Assembly (NCBI RefSeq): GCF_004799405.1
Contig: NZ_SSMW01000041.1
Span: 1 to 64,000, forward strand
From: Bradyrhizobium sp.
GTDB taxonomy: Bacteria > Pseudomonadota > Alphaproteobacteria > Rhizobiales > Xanthobacteraceae
Length of the DNA stretch: 64,000 nt
Direction of reading: 5' to 3'
Part shown: piece after piece, positions 29,816-39,566 of the stretch
Layout: each line of letters starts with the position of its first letter
Numbering within the stretch: position 1 is the stretch's first letter
Notes under the pieces: generated by a model
The model's database searches: none
What the model was told of the DNA's origin: nothing
Seen by the model: only the letters and a program-made list of their open reading frames with translations
Position numbers and translations under genes: made by a program

Positions 29816-29944
29816 GGTACCTCCAGCTACACCGAAAACGCGAACATTCATCATGGCCGTCTCGATCCCGGAGTTTTGCTGCTCACCAAGCCATATCGCA
29901 GGTCCGACCTTGCCAGGATGATCCGGACAGCCTTCGCCGTCTGA
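29816..29944 (+). pseudogene. Remnant of a response-regulator receiver domain
   Basis: The short frame encodes IHHGRLDPGVLLLTKPYRRS followed by DLARMIRTAF, the last 40 residues of a receiver domain (the KPY motif holds the conserved lysine-proline of the phosphoacceptor fold). No start, phosphorylated aspartate or output domain is present upstream. It is a fragment, probably left from a hybrid histidine kinase gene. Confidence 0.65.
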
Positions 29945-30154
29945 TATAAGGCCACTGGCTGTGATCGGCGCTACGGTGGCGCATGCAATTGCGCTTCCCG
30001 CCTACGTTGATCTATGTCGCGTCCATTATCTGCTACGCAAGCGTTGGCCGATCATTCAACTTCCGAACCGGGCAAGGGCGTCCTAGGAGAAGCTTCGAAC
30101 CCATCTACCCCTGCTGCGTCCGTTCCCGGACTTCAACGTTCGCCGTCATGAGGT

Positions 30155-32069
30155 CTACTTTGCTCCGTTAACGGAAATCTTCATGGCGGGTTGCCATTCC
30201 TCATTTGCCATTATCAATCGATCGCGTCCGCCGTCCTTCGCCTCGTAGAGCGCGCGGTCTGCCGCAGATACCAATGACGGGGTTTCCGTTCGAAGTTCCG
30301 CGTTTGGCCAGATCGTTGCGCCGCCAAGGCTCACCGTCACACGCTTGGAGGGAGGGTTCATGGCGTGAGGGATGTCGAGCCGCCGAAGTTCCTGGCGAAT
30401 CCTTTCGCCGACCAGCCTGCAGCCCGCCGCTTCCGTGTTGGGCAACAGCAGAGCGAACTCTTCCCCGCCGTACCTGGCTGCCAGATCGGCAGGCCGGCAA
30501 GCTTCTGCTCGCAGCGGCTTTGCGATTGAGCGCAAACAGGCGTCGCCGGCGGGATGGCCATATTGGTCGTTGAACTTTTTGAAATAATCAACATCGATCA
30601 TCAACAATGAAAGCGGCGTGCCTTCGCGGAGAGCTCTCGTCCATTCTTCTTGCAAGCGTTCGTCGAAACGCCCTCGATTGGCAAGACCCGTCAGTCCGTC
30701 AAGAATAGCGAGGACGCCGAGCCTTTGCTCTGCATTCTTCTGTTGAGTTACGTCGCGAGAAATCGCCACGACCCCGTCAATCTCGCTGGTGTCGGACCTT
30801 CTAGTTACGCGCATGGTCGATTCGATCCAGACTTCCTGCATATCACGATGGCGCGTTCGGTAGACGACCCTCGCCTCGGTGATATCGCCGCGTCTCAATG
30901 CCGCCACGATCTGGTCGACCGCAGGCAAATCATCGGCATTGACGCCAGCCAGCGCGGGCGTACCGGTCAATTGGTCGGGACTCCAACCGACCACATGAGC
31001 AGAAGATGGCGAGACGTAAATCAGCCGTCCATCGAATCCAATGCGCGTCACCATATCGCTTGACTCTTCGGCAAGTAGCCGGAAATCGGCTTCCTTGGCC
31101 GCGAGCGTCGACATGAGGCCCTGTCGCGAAAGTATCTGACGAACCAGCAGGAGACCAACAGTCGCGATCAATCCTATTAGAACGACGACGAGCGACATGC
31201 GAGTGATTGCTGCCTTGCGCCAGGGCGCCAGGACCTCGTCTCGATCCATCGTTGCCAGGACAATGAGAGGAAATCGATCGCTTCGCTTGTAGAAACTCAG
31301 CCGTTGTGACCCATCCGACGGTGACCTGAAATAATATACCCCGCCCGGAGACTGCAAGTTCGGATCGCGGAAGAGAGGTCGATTGGAGATGTCACGTCCG
31401 GCATACGTGCCATCATCAGGACTTCGCGCCATCACGAAGCCGTCGACGCTCTCCAGCTCGATCGCACCATTGGCGCCCGCATCGAATTGACGATAAAACT
31501 TGGAAAAGTATTCCGCGCCCACGGTTGCAATCACCACCCCAGCGAAGCTGCCGTCCTGATGATTGAAGCGCCGAGACAGGGTGCTCAACCCATTCGCCAT
31601 CGGTATCGCTTCGTATCGGACGTCCGAGGAAGGCGCCGCGCGCATCCGAGGACATGTGATGGCGAAAATATTCACGGCCGCTGAGGTTGGAACCTGTCGC
31701 ACCGGTTGCCACGAGCCAGTTGCCTTTCTCGTCGCAAACGATGAGATCGTGAATGCGCTTCAATCCAGCCTTGCGCGCCTCGATAATTTTTTGGAGTGTC
31801 CCAAGCGTCTCTGGGGTCGCGCCATCCACCTCGAGGCGGGTGACGACTCCGATAATGCTTGCATCAAGCAGATCGAAGCTGTCCCCGGCATGCTGTGTCA
31901 GCGACCGCGCCAGATTGGCCATATGAACTTCTGCGGTCTTCAAGACAATTTCGCGAGCGTCCCACTCTCGCAAGCCACTTAATGTGAGGATGGCAGTACA
32001 GATCAATGCAACAAACACTGCGGCCCGTAAGGGCAGACGAGTTGGATCGACTTTGCCGCGAATGTTCAT
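30155..32069 (-). pseudogene. Membrane diguanylate cyclase (Cache-PAS-GGDEF) with a frameshift
   Basis: Two overlapping frames make one protein of about 635 residues. The first part (from ATG 32069) has a membrane helix and a periplasmic Cache-like sensor domain to about GRPIRSDTDGEW. The second has the rest of the sensor (LSTLSRRFNHQDGSFAG), a second membrane helix (MSLVVVLIGLIATVGLLLV), a PAS domain and a GGDEF domain with intact GGEEF. The shift lies at about 31584-31587, in a GGG run: one extra G would explain it. If real, the 5' third is cut off; the catalytic part itself is intact. Confidence 0.75.
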
Positions 32070-32317
32070 TGTGACAGAACTTTTCCAGTAAGTCTCACGT
32101 AGCGGAGCCTCGGCCGTGACGTGATTCAACCCACTCGGAGCTATCAGCTGGAACTCCCTTCGGGAGCCGATCCTGCGCCTTTAGGTCCTACCCGAACCCT
32201 AATTTTAAGGCTCGTATTGATACGGGTGCGGCCGGTGTGACTCGTTAACCATCGAGCTCGCGATGTTGATGGATGCTCCGGCATTTGACAGCGCCGGCGA
32301 CCTACATGGGGCCGAGT

Positions 32318-32530
32318 TCACACAGTGACAGAGGTGTATGGCGTGCAGTTCAAAAGGGCCGGGACATCGGCCGCAGCGACGGCTTTGCTGAAGAGATATC
32401 CCTGCCCTTAGGTGCATCCATTGGCTTTCAGATATGCCAATTGCCCGGCGTCTTCGATGCCTTCGGCGGTAGTCGTCAAGCCAAATCCCTTTGCGAGACC
32501 GAGGATGGCCCGGTTCGGACTCTCAACGTC
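32318..32530 (-). pseudogene. Remnant of an EAL (c-di-GMP phosphodiesterase) domain
   Basis: On the minus strand the sequence reads AILGLAKGFGLTTTAEGIED, then AGQLAYLKANGCT, a TAA stop at 32408-32410, and directly continues GQGYLFSKAVAAADVPALLN. This is the C-terminal 70 residues of an EAL domain, with one codon (expected Glu) turned into a stop. The upstream catalytic part with the EAL motif is absent. The gene is clearly non-functional. Confidence 0.75.
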
Positions 32531-32533
32531 ACG

Positions 32534-32798
32534 ATGATGGCGATTGACGGAACGTGGGCTCGCGCATGTCTTTTGATTGATGCGTCGGATTCGGGCGCTC
32601 AGCTCGCCATCGAGAAGCCTTGTCCGTCGACCGAAGAATTTTTTCTTGTTGCTTTCCTCCGTCGGAGTTCCGGTTTTCCGGCGCTGCAGACGCGCATGGG
32701 TCGAGGGCGACTGGATCGGGGTGTTGTTCGACAAAAAGCGATTGTCGGGAAAGCTGCTCAAGCGGTCGTCCCGCAACTGGGAAAGCACCCCGGTTTAG
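32534..32798 (+). pseudogene. PilZ-type protein gene with a frameshift
   Basis: The plus strand reads MAIDGTWARACLLIDASDSG, AQLAIEKP and then, after a shift in a T6 run at 32639-32644, FFLLLSSVGVPVFRRCRRAW and VEGDWIGVLFDKKRLSGK. Joined, this is a PilZ fold with the D-A-S-D-S-G motif and the RRCRRAW strand. Removing one T restores the frame. The 5' end is uncertain because it runs into the antisense of the EAL remnant. Either decayed or miscalled. Confidence 0.65.
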
Positions 32799-32945
32799 GG
32801 TCGGCGCTCGCATGCAATGCTGGATGCTTGCGCATGGTAAACGTCCGGTTAACATTACCGTTCGAATTGAATCCCCGGACCAACGGTATTTTCCAATCTT
32901 TCCGCTAGTTTGTTTCCGATAACGCGGTGGTAGGAGCGGCGCACC

Positions 32946-34247
32946 ATGCGTGGCGCCGCGACCCGCTGCGAACGGGGAAGCGGGGACGTGGTCGAGATTG
33001 CGAATTCAGCGGCGGTTGGCCGCGCATCGCCAAAAGATGTCATGGGAAAGCGCGTGCAGGCAGCGGCTTGGCCCGATGGCGACGCATTGGTGCCGCTCAC
33101 GGCGATCGCTGCGAGCCAGTGGCGCGCTTTGGCCGAGCGCGCGGTCGAGCCGAACGGCTATCATCTGCCCGACTGGGAACTGGCCGTGAACGCCTCCGCG
33201 CGCGGCCGGGCCGGGGTGTCCGCGCTTGGCGCGTGGCGCGATGTTTCGCCGGCGCCAGCTGATGCGGCGCAACTGATTGGCCTGCTGCCTGTGATTTCAT
33301 TCTGGCGGGCCTACCGGATTCCGCTGCCCGCCCTGGTCAGCGCCGATCCCTACGGTACCCTGAGTACGCCGCTGCTCGATCGCGATTGCGTCAACGACGC
33401 GGTCGCCCGATTGATGCGGCAGGCGCGCAAAGCCGGCGCCCGTGCGCTGGTGCTGCGCGACCTACCGCTGGATGGTGCAGCGATGAAAGCCATCGCGGAA
33501 GTGCTGCGGCACGACGGCATCCGTCCGCGCATCCTGCAATCCCACATCCGTGCCTGCCTTGACGCCAGGCGCGATGCCGATGATTTGCTGCGTGACGCGC
33601 TGGGCGCCAAGAAGCTGAAAGAACTGCGCCGCCAGCGCAATCGGCTTGCCGAGCACGGCGCCGTCCGTTTCGATGTGGCGCGCGCGCCGGAAGCGGTCGC
33701 ATCCGCGGTCGAAGACTTCCTGCTGCTCGAAGCCAGCGGCTGGAAGGCCAGGCGCGGCACGGCGCTGGCGCAGGACGACGGCGACGCCCGCTTTATCCGC
33801 CGCGCCAGCATCGCGCTCGCCGAACGCGGCCGATGCGAAATCGCGACGCTGCACGCCGGAGAGGAACCGGTCGCGGCGGCCGTCGTGCTTCGGCATCTGG
33901 ATCGGGCGTTCTATTTCAAGCTCGGCGTCGACGAGCGCTTCGCGAAATTTTCGCCCGGCGTGCAATTGACGCTCGACCTGACACGGCATCTCTGCGCCGA
34001 CTCCGCGATCGCGATCGCCGACTCCACCGCCAGTCCCGATCACCCGATGATCAATCCGATCTGGCGCGGGCGCCTCGCGATCGGCGACGTGCTGGTTCCG
34101 CTGCGTCCCAGGGATCCGGCGGTATCGCTGGTGCATGCCGCGATCACGTTGCGGCGACTGGTCCGCGAGCCGGCGCGGCGCGCCGTTCATTTCATTCGCA
34201 ACCGCCGGCAAAGCCGCCAGGAAAAACGTCAGGAGAAATCGTCATGA
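32946..34247 (+). CDS. GNAT family N-acetyltransferase (BioF2/CelD-like)
   Basis: A 433-residue protein of the double-GNAT type once described as CelD or BioF2-like. The N-terminal half has GYHLPDWELAVNASARGRAG and a loop LVSADPYGTLSTPLL; the C-terminal acetyltransferase half contains AKKLKELRRQRNRLAEHG and a core with FYFKLGVDERFAKFSPGVQL. Related proteins transfer acyl groups in exopolysaccharide or lipid-like product pathways; the substrate here is unknown. AGGAG 9 bases before ATG 32946 supports this start. It overlaps the downstream cupin gene by ATGA, so both are made together. Confidence 0.8.
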   Translation: MRGAATRCERGSGDVVEIANSAAVGRASPKDVMGKRVQAAAWPDGDALVPLTAIAASQWRALAERAVEPNGYHLPDWELAVNASARGRAGVSALGAWRDVSPAPADAAQLIGLLPVISFWRAYRIPLPALVSADPYGTLSTPLLDRDCVNDAVARLMRQARKAGARALVLRDLPLDGAAMKAIAEVLRHDGIRPRILQSHIRACLDARRDADDLLRDALGAKKLKELRRQRNRLAEHGAVRFDVARAPEAVASAVEDFLLLEASGWKARRGTALAQDDGDARFIRRASIALAERGRCEIATLHAGEEPVAAAVVLRHLDRAFYFKLGVDERFAKFSPGVQLTLDLTRHLCADSAIAIADSTASPDHPMINPIWRGRLAIGDVLVPLRPRDPAVSLVHAAITLRRLVREPARRAVHFIRNRRQSRQEKRQEKSS

Positions 34248-35188
34248 ATACCGTCACCGAGATAGCGCCGGTGATATCGGCGTCGAACGACGCGCTGCGG
34301 CGCGACTTTCCGCTAAAGCCGTTCGCGATCCGCCACAAGCTTGCCGGTCACCCGCTGCTGACGCTGCCGCGCATCGCGCAGCTCGCCTCGGAGCTGCCGC
34401 GCGACCTGATCGAGTACAATTCGGGCAAGGTCGCGATCAGCCAGGACCCCGATGCGATCCCATCCGTCGATCTCGATCCGGTCGAAGTGGTGAAGCGCAT
34501 CGAGACCGCCGGCGCCTGGATGGTGCTCAAGCGCGTGGAAAACTCCCCGGAATATCGTCGGCTGCTGCACGACACCCTGCTCTCGGTGGCGCGGGCGCGC
34601 GGTTTCAACAGTCTGGCCGACGCCGGCTTCGAACAGCTCGAGGGATTCCTGTTCGTATCATCGCCGAATTCGACCACGCCGTTTCATCTCGACAGCGAAG
34701 ATAATTTCTTCGTCCACGTTCACGGCGAGAAATTCTTCACCATTTTCGACAACAGCGACCGCGCCATCGTCTGCGACGACGAGATCGAACGCTCGATGAC
34801 CAAGCACCGCAACCTGAAATACGACGAGCGTTTTGCATCGCGCGGCACCGAATTTCATCTGTTCGCGGGCGACGGTTGCTACGTTCCGTATCAATGGCCG
34901 CACTGGGTGCGGACCGCGGGCTCTTATTCGATCTCGATGGCGATCACCTGGAAGACCCGCGAAGTCCGCCGCCTCAACGATCTGCATTTCTTCAATTCGA
35001 TGCTGCGCGGCATCGGTCTGCCGCAGAAGCCGCCGGGCGCACAGCCCGTGCGCGACGCGCTCAAGCTTGCGTTCTATCGCAGCGTGACGTCGGCGATCCG
35101 CCCGTTGCGCGCCTCGCTCACGATGCGCCGCGTGCTGCGACGGATCGCACTCGGCAAGCGTGCGAATTATTATCTCAAAGGGACTTAA
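34244..35188 (+). CDS. Cupin-like (JmjC-type) oxygenase family protein
   Basis: A 314-residue protein with a cupin core. TPFHLDSEDNFFVHVHGEKF holds an HxD metal motif, and YVPYQWPHWV supplies a distal histidine, the arrangement of Fe(II)/2-oxoglutarate hydroxylases of the cupin_8/JmjC group. The substrate is unknown. Its start codon overlaps the stop of the GNAT gene, which argues that the two enzymes act in one pathway, for example on one small metabolite or on a peptide. No transporter or peptide precursor was seen next to them. Confidence 0.8.
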   Translation: MNTVTEIAPVISASNDALRRDFPLKPFAIRHKLAGHPLLTLPRIAQLASELPRDLIEYNSGKVAISQDPDAIPSVDLDPVEVVKRIETAGAWMVLKRVENSPEYRRLLHDTLLSVARARGFNSLADAGFEQLEGFLFVSSPNSTTPFHLDSEDNFFVHVHGEKFFTIFDNSDRAIVCDDEIERSMTKHRNLKYDERFASRGTEFHLFAGDGCYVPYQWPHWVRTAGSYSISMAITWKTREVRRLNDLHFFNSMLRGIGLPQKPPGAQPVRDALKLAFYRSVTSAIRPLRASLTMRRVLRRIALGKRANYYLKGT

Positions 35189-35222
35189 GCTGTTGACGCA
35201 GTCGTCATCTTGAGCTGCGCGC

Positions 35223-35861
35223 TCACTTCAACGGGGAGTGAGAGGCGGGCAGCATGATGGTCGAGTGCATCTCTTCCAGCAGCGGCGGGCCTTTGGCGAG
35301 GAAGGCCTGCCATTCCGGATCCTTCATGACGGCTGCGCGCGCTTCGACACGGGCGTTGAGGTCGCGGTAGGCCCAGATGTGGCAGACTTCGTTGGGCTGG
35401 CCGGCCTCGGTCTGCCACAGGCCGACGATCCTGGAATACTTCTCGCGCGCCGGCAGCACCGCGGTGAACGCGTCGAGCCACTGCCGCACCGGGCCTGCGG
35501 CCTTGGCGCGATAATTGCGGAATTCATAGATGTTGCCGGTGGCCTCAGGGGCAACCGGCGGACGCACCGCATTGAGCAAGCGGATGTCCTGGCGCACCAG
35601 CATTGGGCGGATCAGCGGAATATACTCGCCGCTCCAGCGCGGGACCTTGGCGAGTTCACCGCGCAACCGGGCGCGCTCCTCGTAATTGTCATAGCTCCAC
35701 AGATGCATGACCTGATTGAGGGGACCGATTTCGGTCATCCAGTAACCTTCGAGCTTGCCGTAATCGTCGCCCCGGATATCGCGCGCCACGGTGCCTGCCG
35801 CCTTGACCATGTCGCCGATCGTGCCGGGTTTTACCGTGTAGGTCCTCAACTCATAGATCAT
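35223..35861 (-). CDS. NIPSNAP family protein
   Basis: A 212-residue protein made of two NIPSNAP repeats (ferredoxin-like folds). The first begins MIYELRTYTVKPGTIGDMVK, the second at about residue 110 with NIYEFRNYRAKAAGPVRQWL. Each has a HLWSYDN/HIWAYRD histidine motif. Bacterial members have no firm function; many lie next to catabolic genes. Intact and of normal length. Confidence 0.87.
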   Translation of the reverse strand: MIYELRTYTVKPGTIGDMVKAAGTVARDIRGDDYGKLEGYWMTEIGPLNQVMHLWSYDNYEERARLRGELAKVPRWSGEYIPLIRPMLVRQDIRLLNAVRPPVAPEATGNIYEFRNYRAKAAGPVRQWLDAFTAVLPAREKYSRIVGLWQTEAGQPNEVCHIWAYRDLNARVEARAAVMKDPEWQAFLAKGPPLLEEMHSTIMLPASHSPLK

Positions 35862-36004
35862 GACGTTCCCCGGTTTCTTGCTGTTGGTGCTGTGCGGTCA
35901 TCAGGCCATGAATGCGGTTCCGTTTCAACGGGAATGCAAGGCCGCCAAGGGCGAGCTCTCGACCCCGCGAAGCACGGGGCGAGGGAGAAGAAAGCGGCAT
36001 CCTC

Positions 36005-36670
36005 TCACTCCGCCGCTTGCGCGTTCACTTCCGCCGACACCTGACGGATGGCGCGGGCGAGCTGGTCGGCCGGTTGCGCGCCGGAGACCGCGTATTTGCC
36101 CGCAAACACGAAGGTCGGCACGCCGGAGATGCCCTTGTCGGAGGCTTCCTGCGCCTGCGCCGAGATCAGATCGACATCCTGATCGGTGGCCAGACGCTTG
36201 CGGATGTCGTCGGCGTCGAGCCCGCAATCGGCCGCTGCCTGCACCAGCACGTTAATATCGGTGAGATCGCCGCCCTCCCTGAAATAGAGCTCCATCAACC
36301 GCTGTTTCATCTCGGCGGATTTGCCTTTCGCCTCCGCCCAGTGAATGAGGCGGTGGCAGTCGATGGTGTTGGGCTGACGCTTGACGAGGTCAGGCCGGTA
36401 CAACAGGCCCTCCTCGCTGGCGGCCGCGACGACCCGTCCGGCAATGCCCTTGTAGGCCTCGGGCGAGCCGAATTTCGCGGTGAGGTATTCGTCGCGGCTG
36501 ATGCCTTCGCGCGGCACCCACGAATTGAGGAAGAACGGCCGCCAATGGATATCCACCGGAACATCCGGCGCCAGCGCCAGCGCGTTCTCGATCCGGCGTT
36601 TGCCGATGTAGCACCACGGGCACACCACGTCGGAGACGATGTCGATCTGGAGAGGCTTTAGGCTGCTCAT
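36005..36670 (-). CDS. DsbA family oxidoreductase (FrnE-like)
   Basis: A 221-residue thioredoxin-fold protein of the FrnE/2-hydroxychromene-2-carboxylate isomerase-like group. The active site CPWC is at residues 17-20 (DIVSDVVCPWCYIGKRR). A helical insert follows, and the cis-proline loop is GISGVPTFVF. No signal peptide is present, so it works in the cytoplasm, probably in thiol-disulfide exchange or as a glutathione-dependent enzyme. The start at 36670 is preferred to a longer frame because the family begins just before the first strand. Confidence 0.88.
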   Translation of the reverse strand: MSSLKPLQIDIVSDVVCPWCYIGKRRIENALALAPDVPVDIHWRPFFLNSWVPREGISRDEYLTAKFGSPEAYKGIAGRVVAAASEEGLLYRPDLVKRQPNTIDCHRLIHWAEAKGKSAEMKQRLMELYFREGGDLTDINVLVQAAADCGLDADDIRKRLATDQDVDLISAQAQEASDKGISGVPTFVFAGKYAVSGAQPADQLARAIRQVSAEVNAQAAE

Positions 36671-36836
36671 GGGGCGGTCCTCGCTAAAACGGCTTCCTGA
36701 AAATAAGCCGATTGGGCTGCAAGACAAGGTCGCAGCCGGCAGTCTGCATCACATAACCTCCGAGGTTATTGTGGACGCAGGTTCGGGTTCGTAGAAGTCC
36801 GGATCATGCTCCGAGGAGCTGACCACGGAGCCCAAA

Positions 36837-37622
36837 ATGACCCCCATCTTCATGCCGGAAGGCGACCTGTTTCGCGCCACCGCGCAGGCCGGCGGACCGT
36901 GGTCGCCGGACATGTTGCAGGGCAGCGCCACAACAGCACTGATGGTGCGTGAGGTCGAGCGGCTGGCGATTACCACCGCCTTTGCGGTGCGCCGCCTCAC
37001 TTTCGATTTATGGCGACCTGCCGGGCTGAGCGCTTTCCGCCTGCAGACCGAGATGCTGCGCGACGGCCGCAAGGCCAAAACCATTCAGGTGCGGTTGATG
37101 GACGGCACGTCCGAGATCGGCCGCTGCACGGCATTATTGACCGCGCAAGGCAGCGAGTCCCCCGCTGACCCGTTCTCGAAGGCAGCCGGCAGCGATGCAG
37201 CGCCCGAGACCGGCACACCGCCGCCGGCTTTCGCGCAGAAATGGAGTCGCTATTTCCAGAACGTGTCGGTGCGGCTAATCGAGGGAGCGCTGGAAAAGCC
37301 GGGGCCGGCTGCGGCGTGGATGCGGCTCGACGTGCCCTTGGTGGATGGCGAAGCCAACACGCCGCTGCTACAGGCGGTGCAAGCCGCCGATTTCTCCAGC
37401 GGAGTCGCGCAGATCGTCGACATGCGCGAATGGACCTTCGTCAATCCCGAGATCAGCCTGTATTTGTTTCGCGCGCCACAGGACCAATGGATCCTGATCC
37501 GCTCGCGCACCCGCGTCGGCGCCTGTGGTGCGGGGCTGACAACGGCAACCTTGAGCGACCGGCACGGACCGTTCGCCGAAGTAATGCAGGCGATGACGTT
37601 CGAAAGGCGGCCCGCGGCTTGA
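36837..37622 (+). CDS. Acyl-CoA thioesterase-like protein (double hotdog)
   Basis: A 261-residue protein with two hotdog halves, similar to the TesB/4HBT_3 class of acyl-CoA thioesterases. The first half has LQGSATTALMVREVER and a strand AVRRLTFDLWRPAGLSAF; the second has ADFSSGVAQIVDMREWTFVN, where the D-x8-type acidic residues of the active site are expected. It converges with the XRE regulator gene, 7 bp apart. Substrate unknown. Confidence 0.8.
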   Translation: MTPIFMPEGDLFRATAQAGGPWSPDMLQGSATTALMVREVERLAITTAFAVRRLTFDLWRPAGLSAFRLQTEMLRDGRKAKTIQVRLMDGTSEIGRCTALLTAQGSESPADPFSKAAGSDAAPETGTPPPAFAQKWSRYFQNVSVRLIEGALEKPGPAAAWMRLDVPLVDGEANTPLLQAVQAADFSSGVAQIVDMREWTFVNPEISLYLFRAPQDQWILIRSRTRVGACGAGLTTATLSDRHGPFAEVMQAMTFERRPAA

Positions 37623-37629
37623 GCGGCTA

Positions 37630-38454
37630 TCAATCCTGATCAGCGAACGCGACCAGTGCGGCCTCGGACGCGGCATCAGCCGGCATGAACATCTCAACGC
37701 GCAGTTCTTGCAGGGTCACATCCTGCGGCGTGCCCAGGGTCAGCACCGTGCCGATCAGGCCGATACCGAGGTCGCCTTTTCGCAGGCGCACCTCGCATAG
37801 AGGACCCGGCGCTTCTCTCTCATTGAGCTGGGGTGCCGCGACATCAGGCAGCCTGGTCAGCTCACGCCACGTCGACTGCAGCGCCAGATCGAGCGGCGCC
37901 GCCATCGCTTCGTGCCGCGCGCGAACCATTAGCGCGGCGGCGAGATCAGGCCAGTTCTCCACAAACGGGCGCAACTGGTCGTGGGCGAGGAACATCTTCA
38001 TGTGATTGAGCGGACGCGCCATGCGCTCCGGGCCCAACAACAGCATCATCAGCCGGTTTGCCGCACGATTGACTTCGATCACGTTCCATTGCCGGTCGGT
38101 GACAACGGCGGGAAACGGCTCGTGACGCCGCAGCAGCAGGTCGATGGCACGTTTGGCGTCGGCAGCCTCCGGCGCGGACAAACCGCGCTCGCCATACTGA
38201 CGGGCAAAGCCGCCCGCTTCCAATAGCGCGTTGCGATCGCGCAACGAAAGGCTCAACGCCGCGGCCAACTGCAGCAGGATGTCGCGGCTGCCGGCCGCCT
38301 TGCCGGTTTCGACATAGCTCAGATGCTTGATCGAAATGCCGGCTTCGAAGGCGAGATCGGCCTGACTCATGGCGCGGCGGCCGCGCCAGTCGCGCAAGAG
38401 GTCGCCGACGGGATGCGGCCGCAAATCGGCACGTCGCACGGAGTGTGAATCCAT
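37630..38454 (-). CDS. XRE family regulator with MmyB-like ligand domain
   Basis: A 274-residue transcription factor. Residues 15-75 are a Cro/XRE helix-turn-helix (MSQADLAFEAGISIKHLSYV with ETGKAAGSRD). Residues 95-270 are a PAS-like MmyB ligand domain (EPFPAVVTDRQWNVIEVNRA). Relatives bind small hydrophobic ligands and control adjacent metabolic genes. The ATG at 38454 is the family start. Its targets could include the convergent thioesterase gene, but no operator was identified. Confidence 0.87.
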   Translation of the reverse strand: MDSHSVRRADLRPHPVGDLLRDWRGRRAMSQADLAFEAGISIKHLSYVETGKAAGSRDILLQLAAALSLSLRDRNALLEAGGFARQYGERGLSAPEAADAKRAIDLLLRRHEPFPAVVTDRQWNVIEVNRAANRLMMLLLGPERMARPLNHMKMFLAHDQLRPFVENWPDLAAALMVRARHEAMAAPLDLALQSTWRELTRLPDVAAPQLNEREAPGPLCEVRLRKGDLGIGLIGTVLTLGTPQDVTLQELRVEMFMPADAASEAALVAFADQD

Positions 38455-38597
38455 CGAACGACTATGCGAGTTGGGCCGTCGGCTGTAAACCGCCGTCCCG
38501 GCGCGGACAGGTTTCGCGAAACAATCGGGCGTCATGTATGCAGTGGTATCTGGATTGCTTCGCCGCCAGCGTCTGCGAAGCCGAACCCGTCCGCCGC

Positions 38598-39305
38598 CTA
38601 GGCCGAAGCGCGGTTTTCCCCGCCCTGCCCGTCCCCGGCCGGCACGTGGATCCCGGATGTCGCGGCGATGATCCGGCCCGCGGCGGACTTTCCGCCGTGA
38701 CCATTCAGGGGCTTGCCATTGACGTGCCTCGACTTGCCGTTGCCGTTCAGTGTTTGCGTCGGCTTGCCGTTCAGGGTTTGGGCTTTCTTTTCCCGGGCCT
38801 TCGCCGCCTGCTTTTCGGCTTTCTTCAGGGCTTTCCGCTCCGCCTTGGCTTTCAGGCGCAGCCGCTCGGCCCTTGCTTCGGCGCGCTTTTTCTTGCGCTT
38901 CTTTTCGCAAGCGTCGCATTTGCAGCCGATCGGCTTCAGGTAGGCCTTGAAGTAATCGGTGCCGTAATCGTAGTTGATCTCCTCGCCGGGCTCGATCTTC
39001 TTGATGGCGCGGATCACGACCTTGCGCTTGCGGACGCTGACATCGGATTCCGCATTGGGCTTGCAGGCGTGGTTGATATAGCGCGCGATGTTCTTTCGTA
39101 TCGAGCCGTCGATGGTCCAGCGGCCGTTGAGCTCGAACAAATACTTGTTCTCGATCGCGTCGTCCTTTTTCTTTCTGGAATCGAGCAGCGGGCCAAAATA
39201 GCGGACGATCTTGGCGCCCTTCTTGATCGGCCTGGTGGCGAACAGTCCAAGCCCGGTGCGGGAACGGCCGACGCGGTACGGTTTATGCGAAGAAATGGCA
39301 GGCAT
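38598..39305 (-). CDS. SET-domain lysine methyltransferase with a basic tail
   Basis: A 235-residue protein. Residues 8-118 form a SET domain with the S-adenosylmethionine and catalytic motifs RYINHACKPNAE (N78-H79) and GEEINYDYG (107-115). A post-SET cysteine set C128-x-C130-x2-C133 follows, which would bind zinc with an upstream cysteine. Residues 134-180 are a Lys/Arg/Ala-rich helix resembling histone H1 tails. The last part contains imperfect LNGKPTQTLNGNGK repeats. SET proteins methylate protein lysines; in bacteria the targets are mostly unknown. The motifs are intact, so activity is likely. Confidence 0.87.
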   Translation of the reverse strand: MPAISSHKPYRVGRSRTGLGLFATRPIKKGAKIVRYFGPLLDSRKKKDDAIENKYLFELNGRWTIDGSIRKNIARYINHACKPNAESDVSVRKRKVVIRAIKKIEPGEEINYDYGTDYFKAYLKPIGCKCDACEKKRKKKRAEARAERLRLKAKAERKALKKAEKQAAKAREKKAQTLNGKPTQTLNGNGKSRHVNGKPLNGHGGKSAAGRIIAATSGIHVPAGDGQGGENRASA

Positions 39306-39566
39306 GATCTTTGGGAACTGACACGCTCGTGAGACTGGGCAGCGAAGGCGGTGTTCTAAAACGATTCCGGGCAGATGTCAGGTGTTTCGCGCGTCCGCCT
39401 TGAAACTTCCCCAGATTGCGCATGTCGAGGATGGCTCCGTCAGGCCGCAAAGGCCAGCTTCGGCGTGATTCCGCCGGCAACCGCACAAACAATCGGCAGC
39501 GGCGGCGTGACAGTGGTAGAGTCGGCCGAATCCAACAGCTTTGCGCGATCTCGACCGGAGGTGCCG

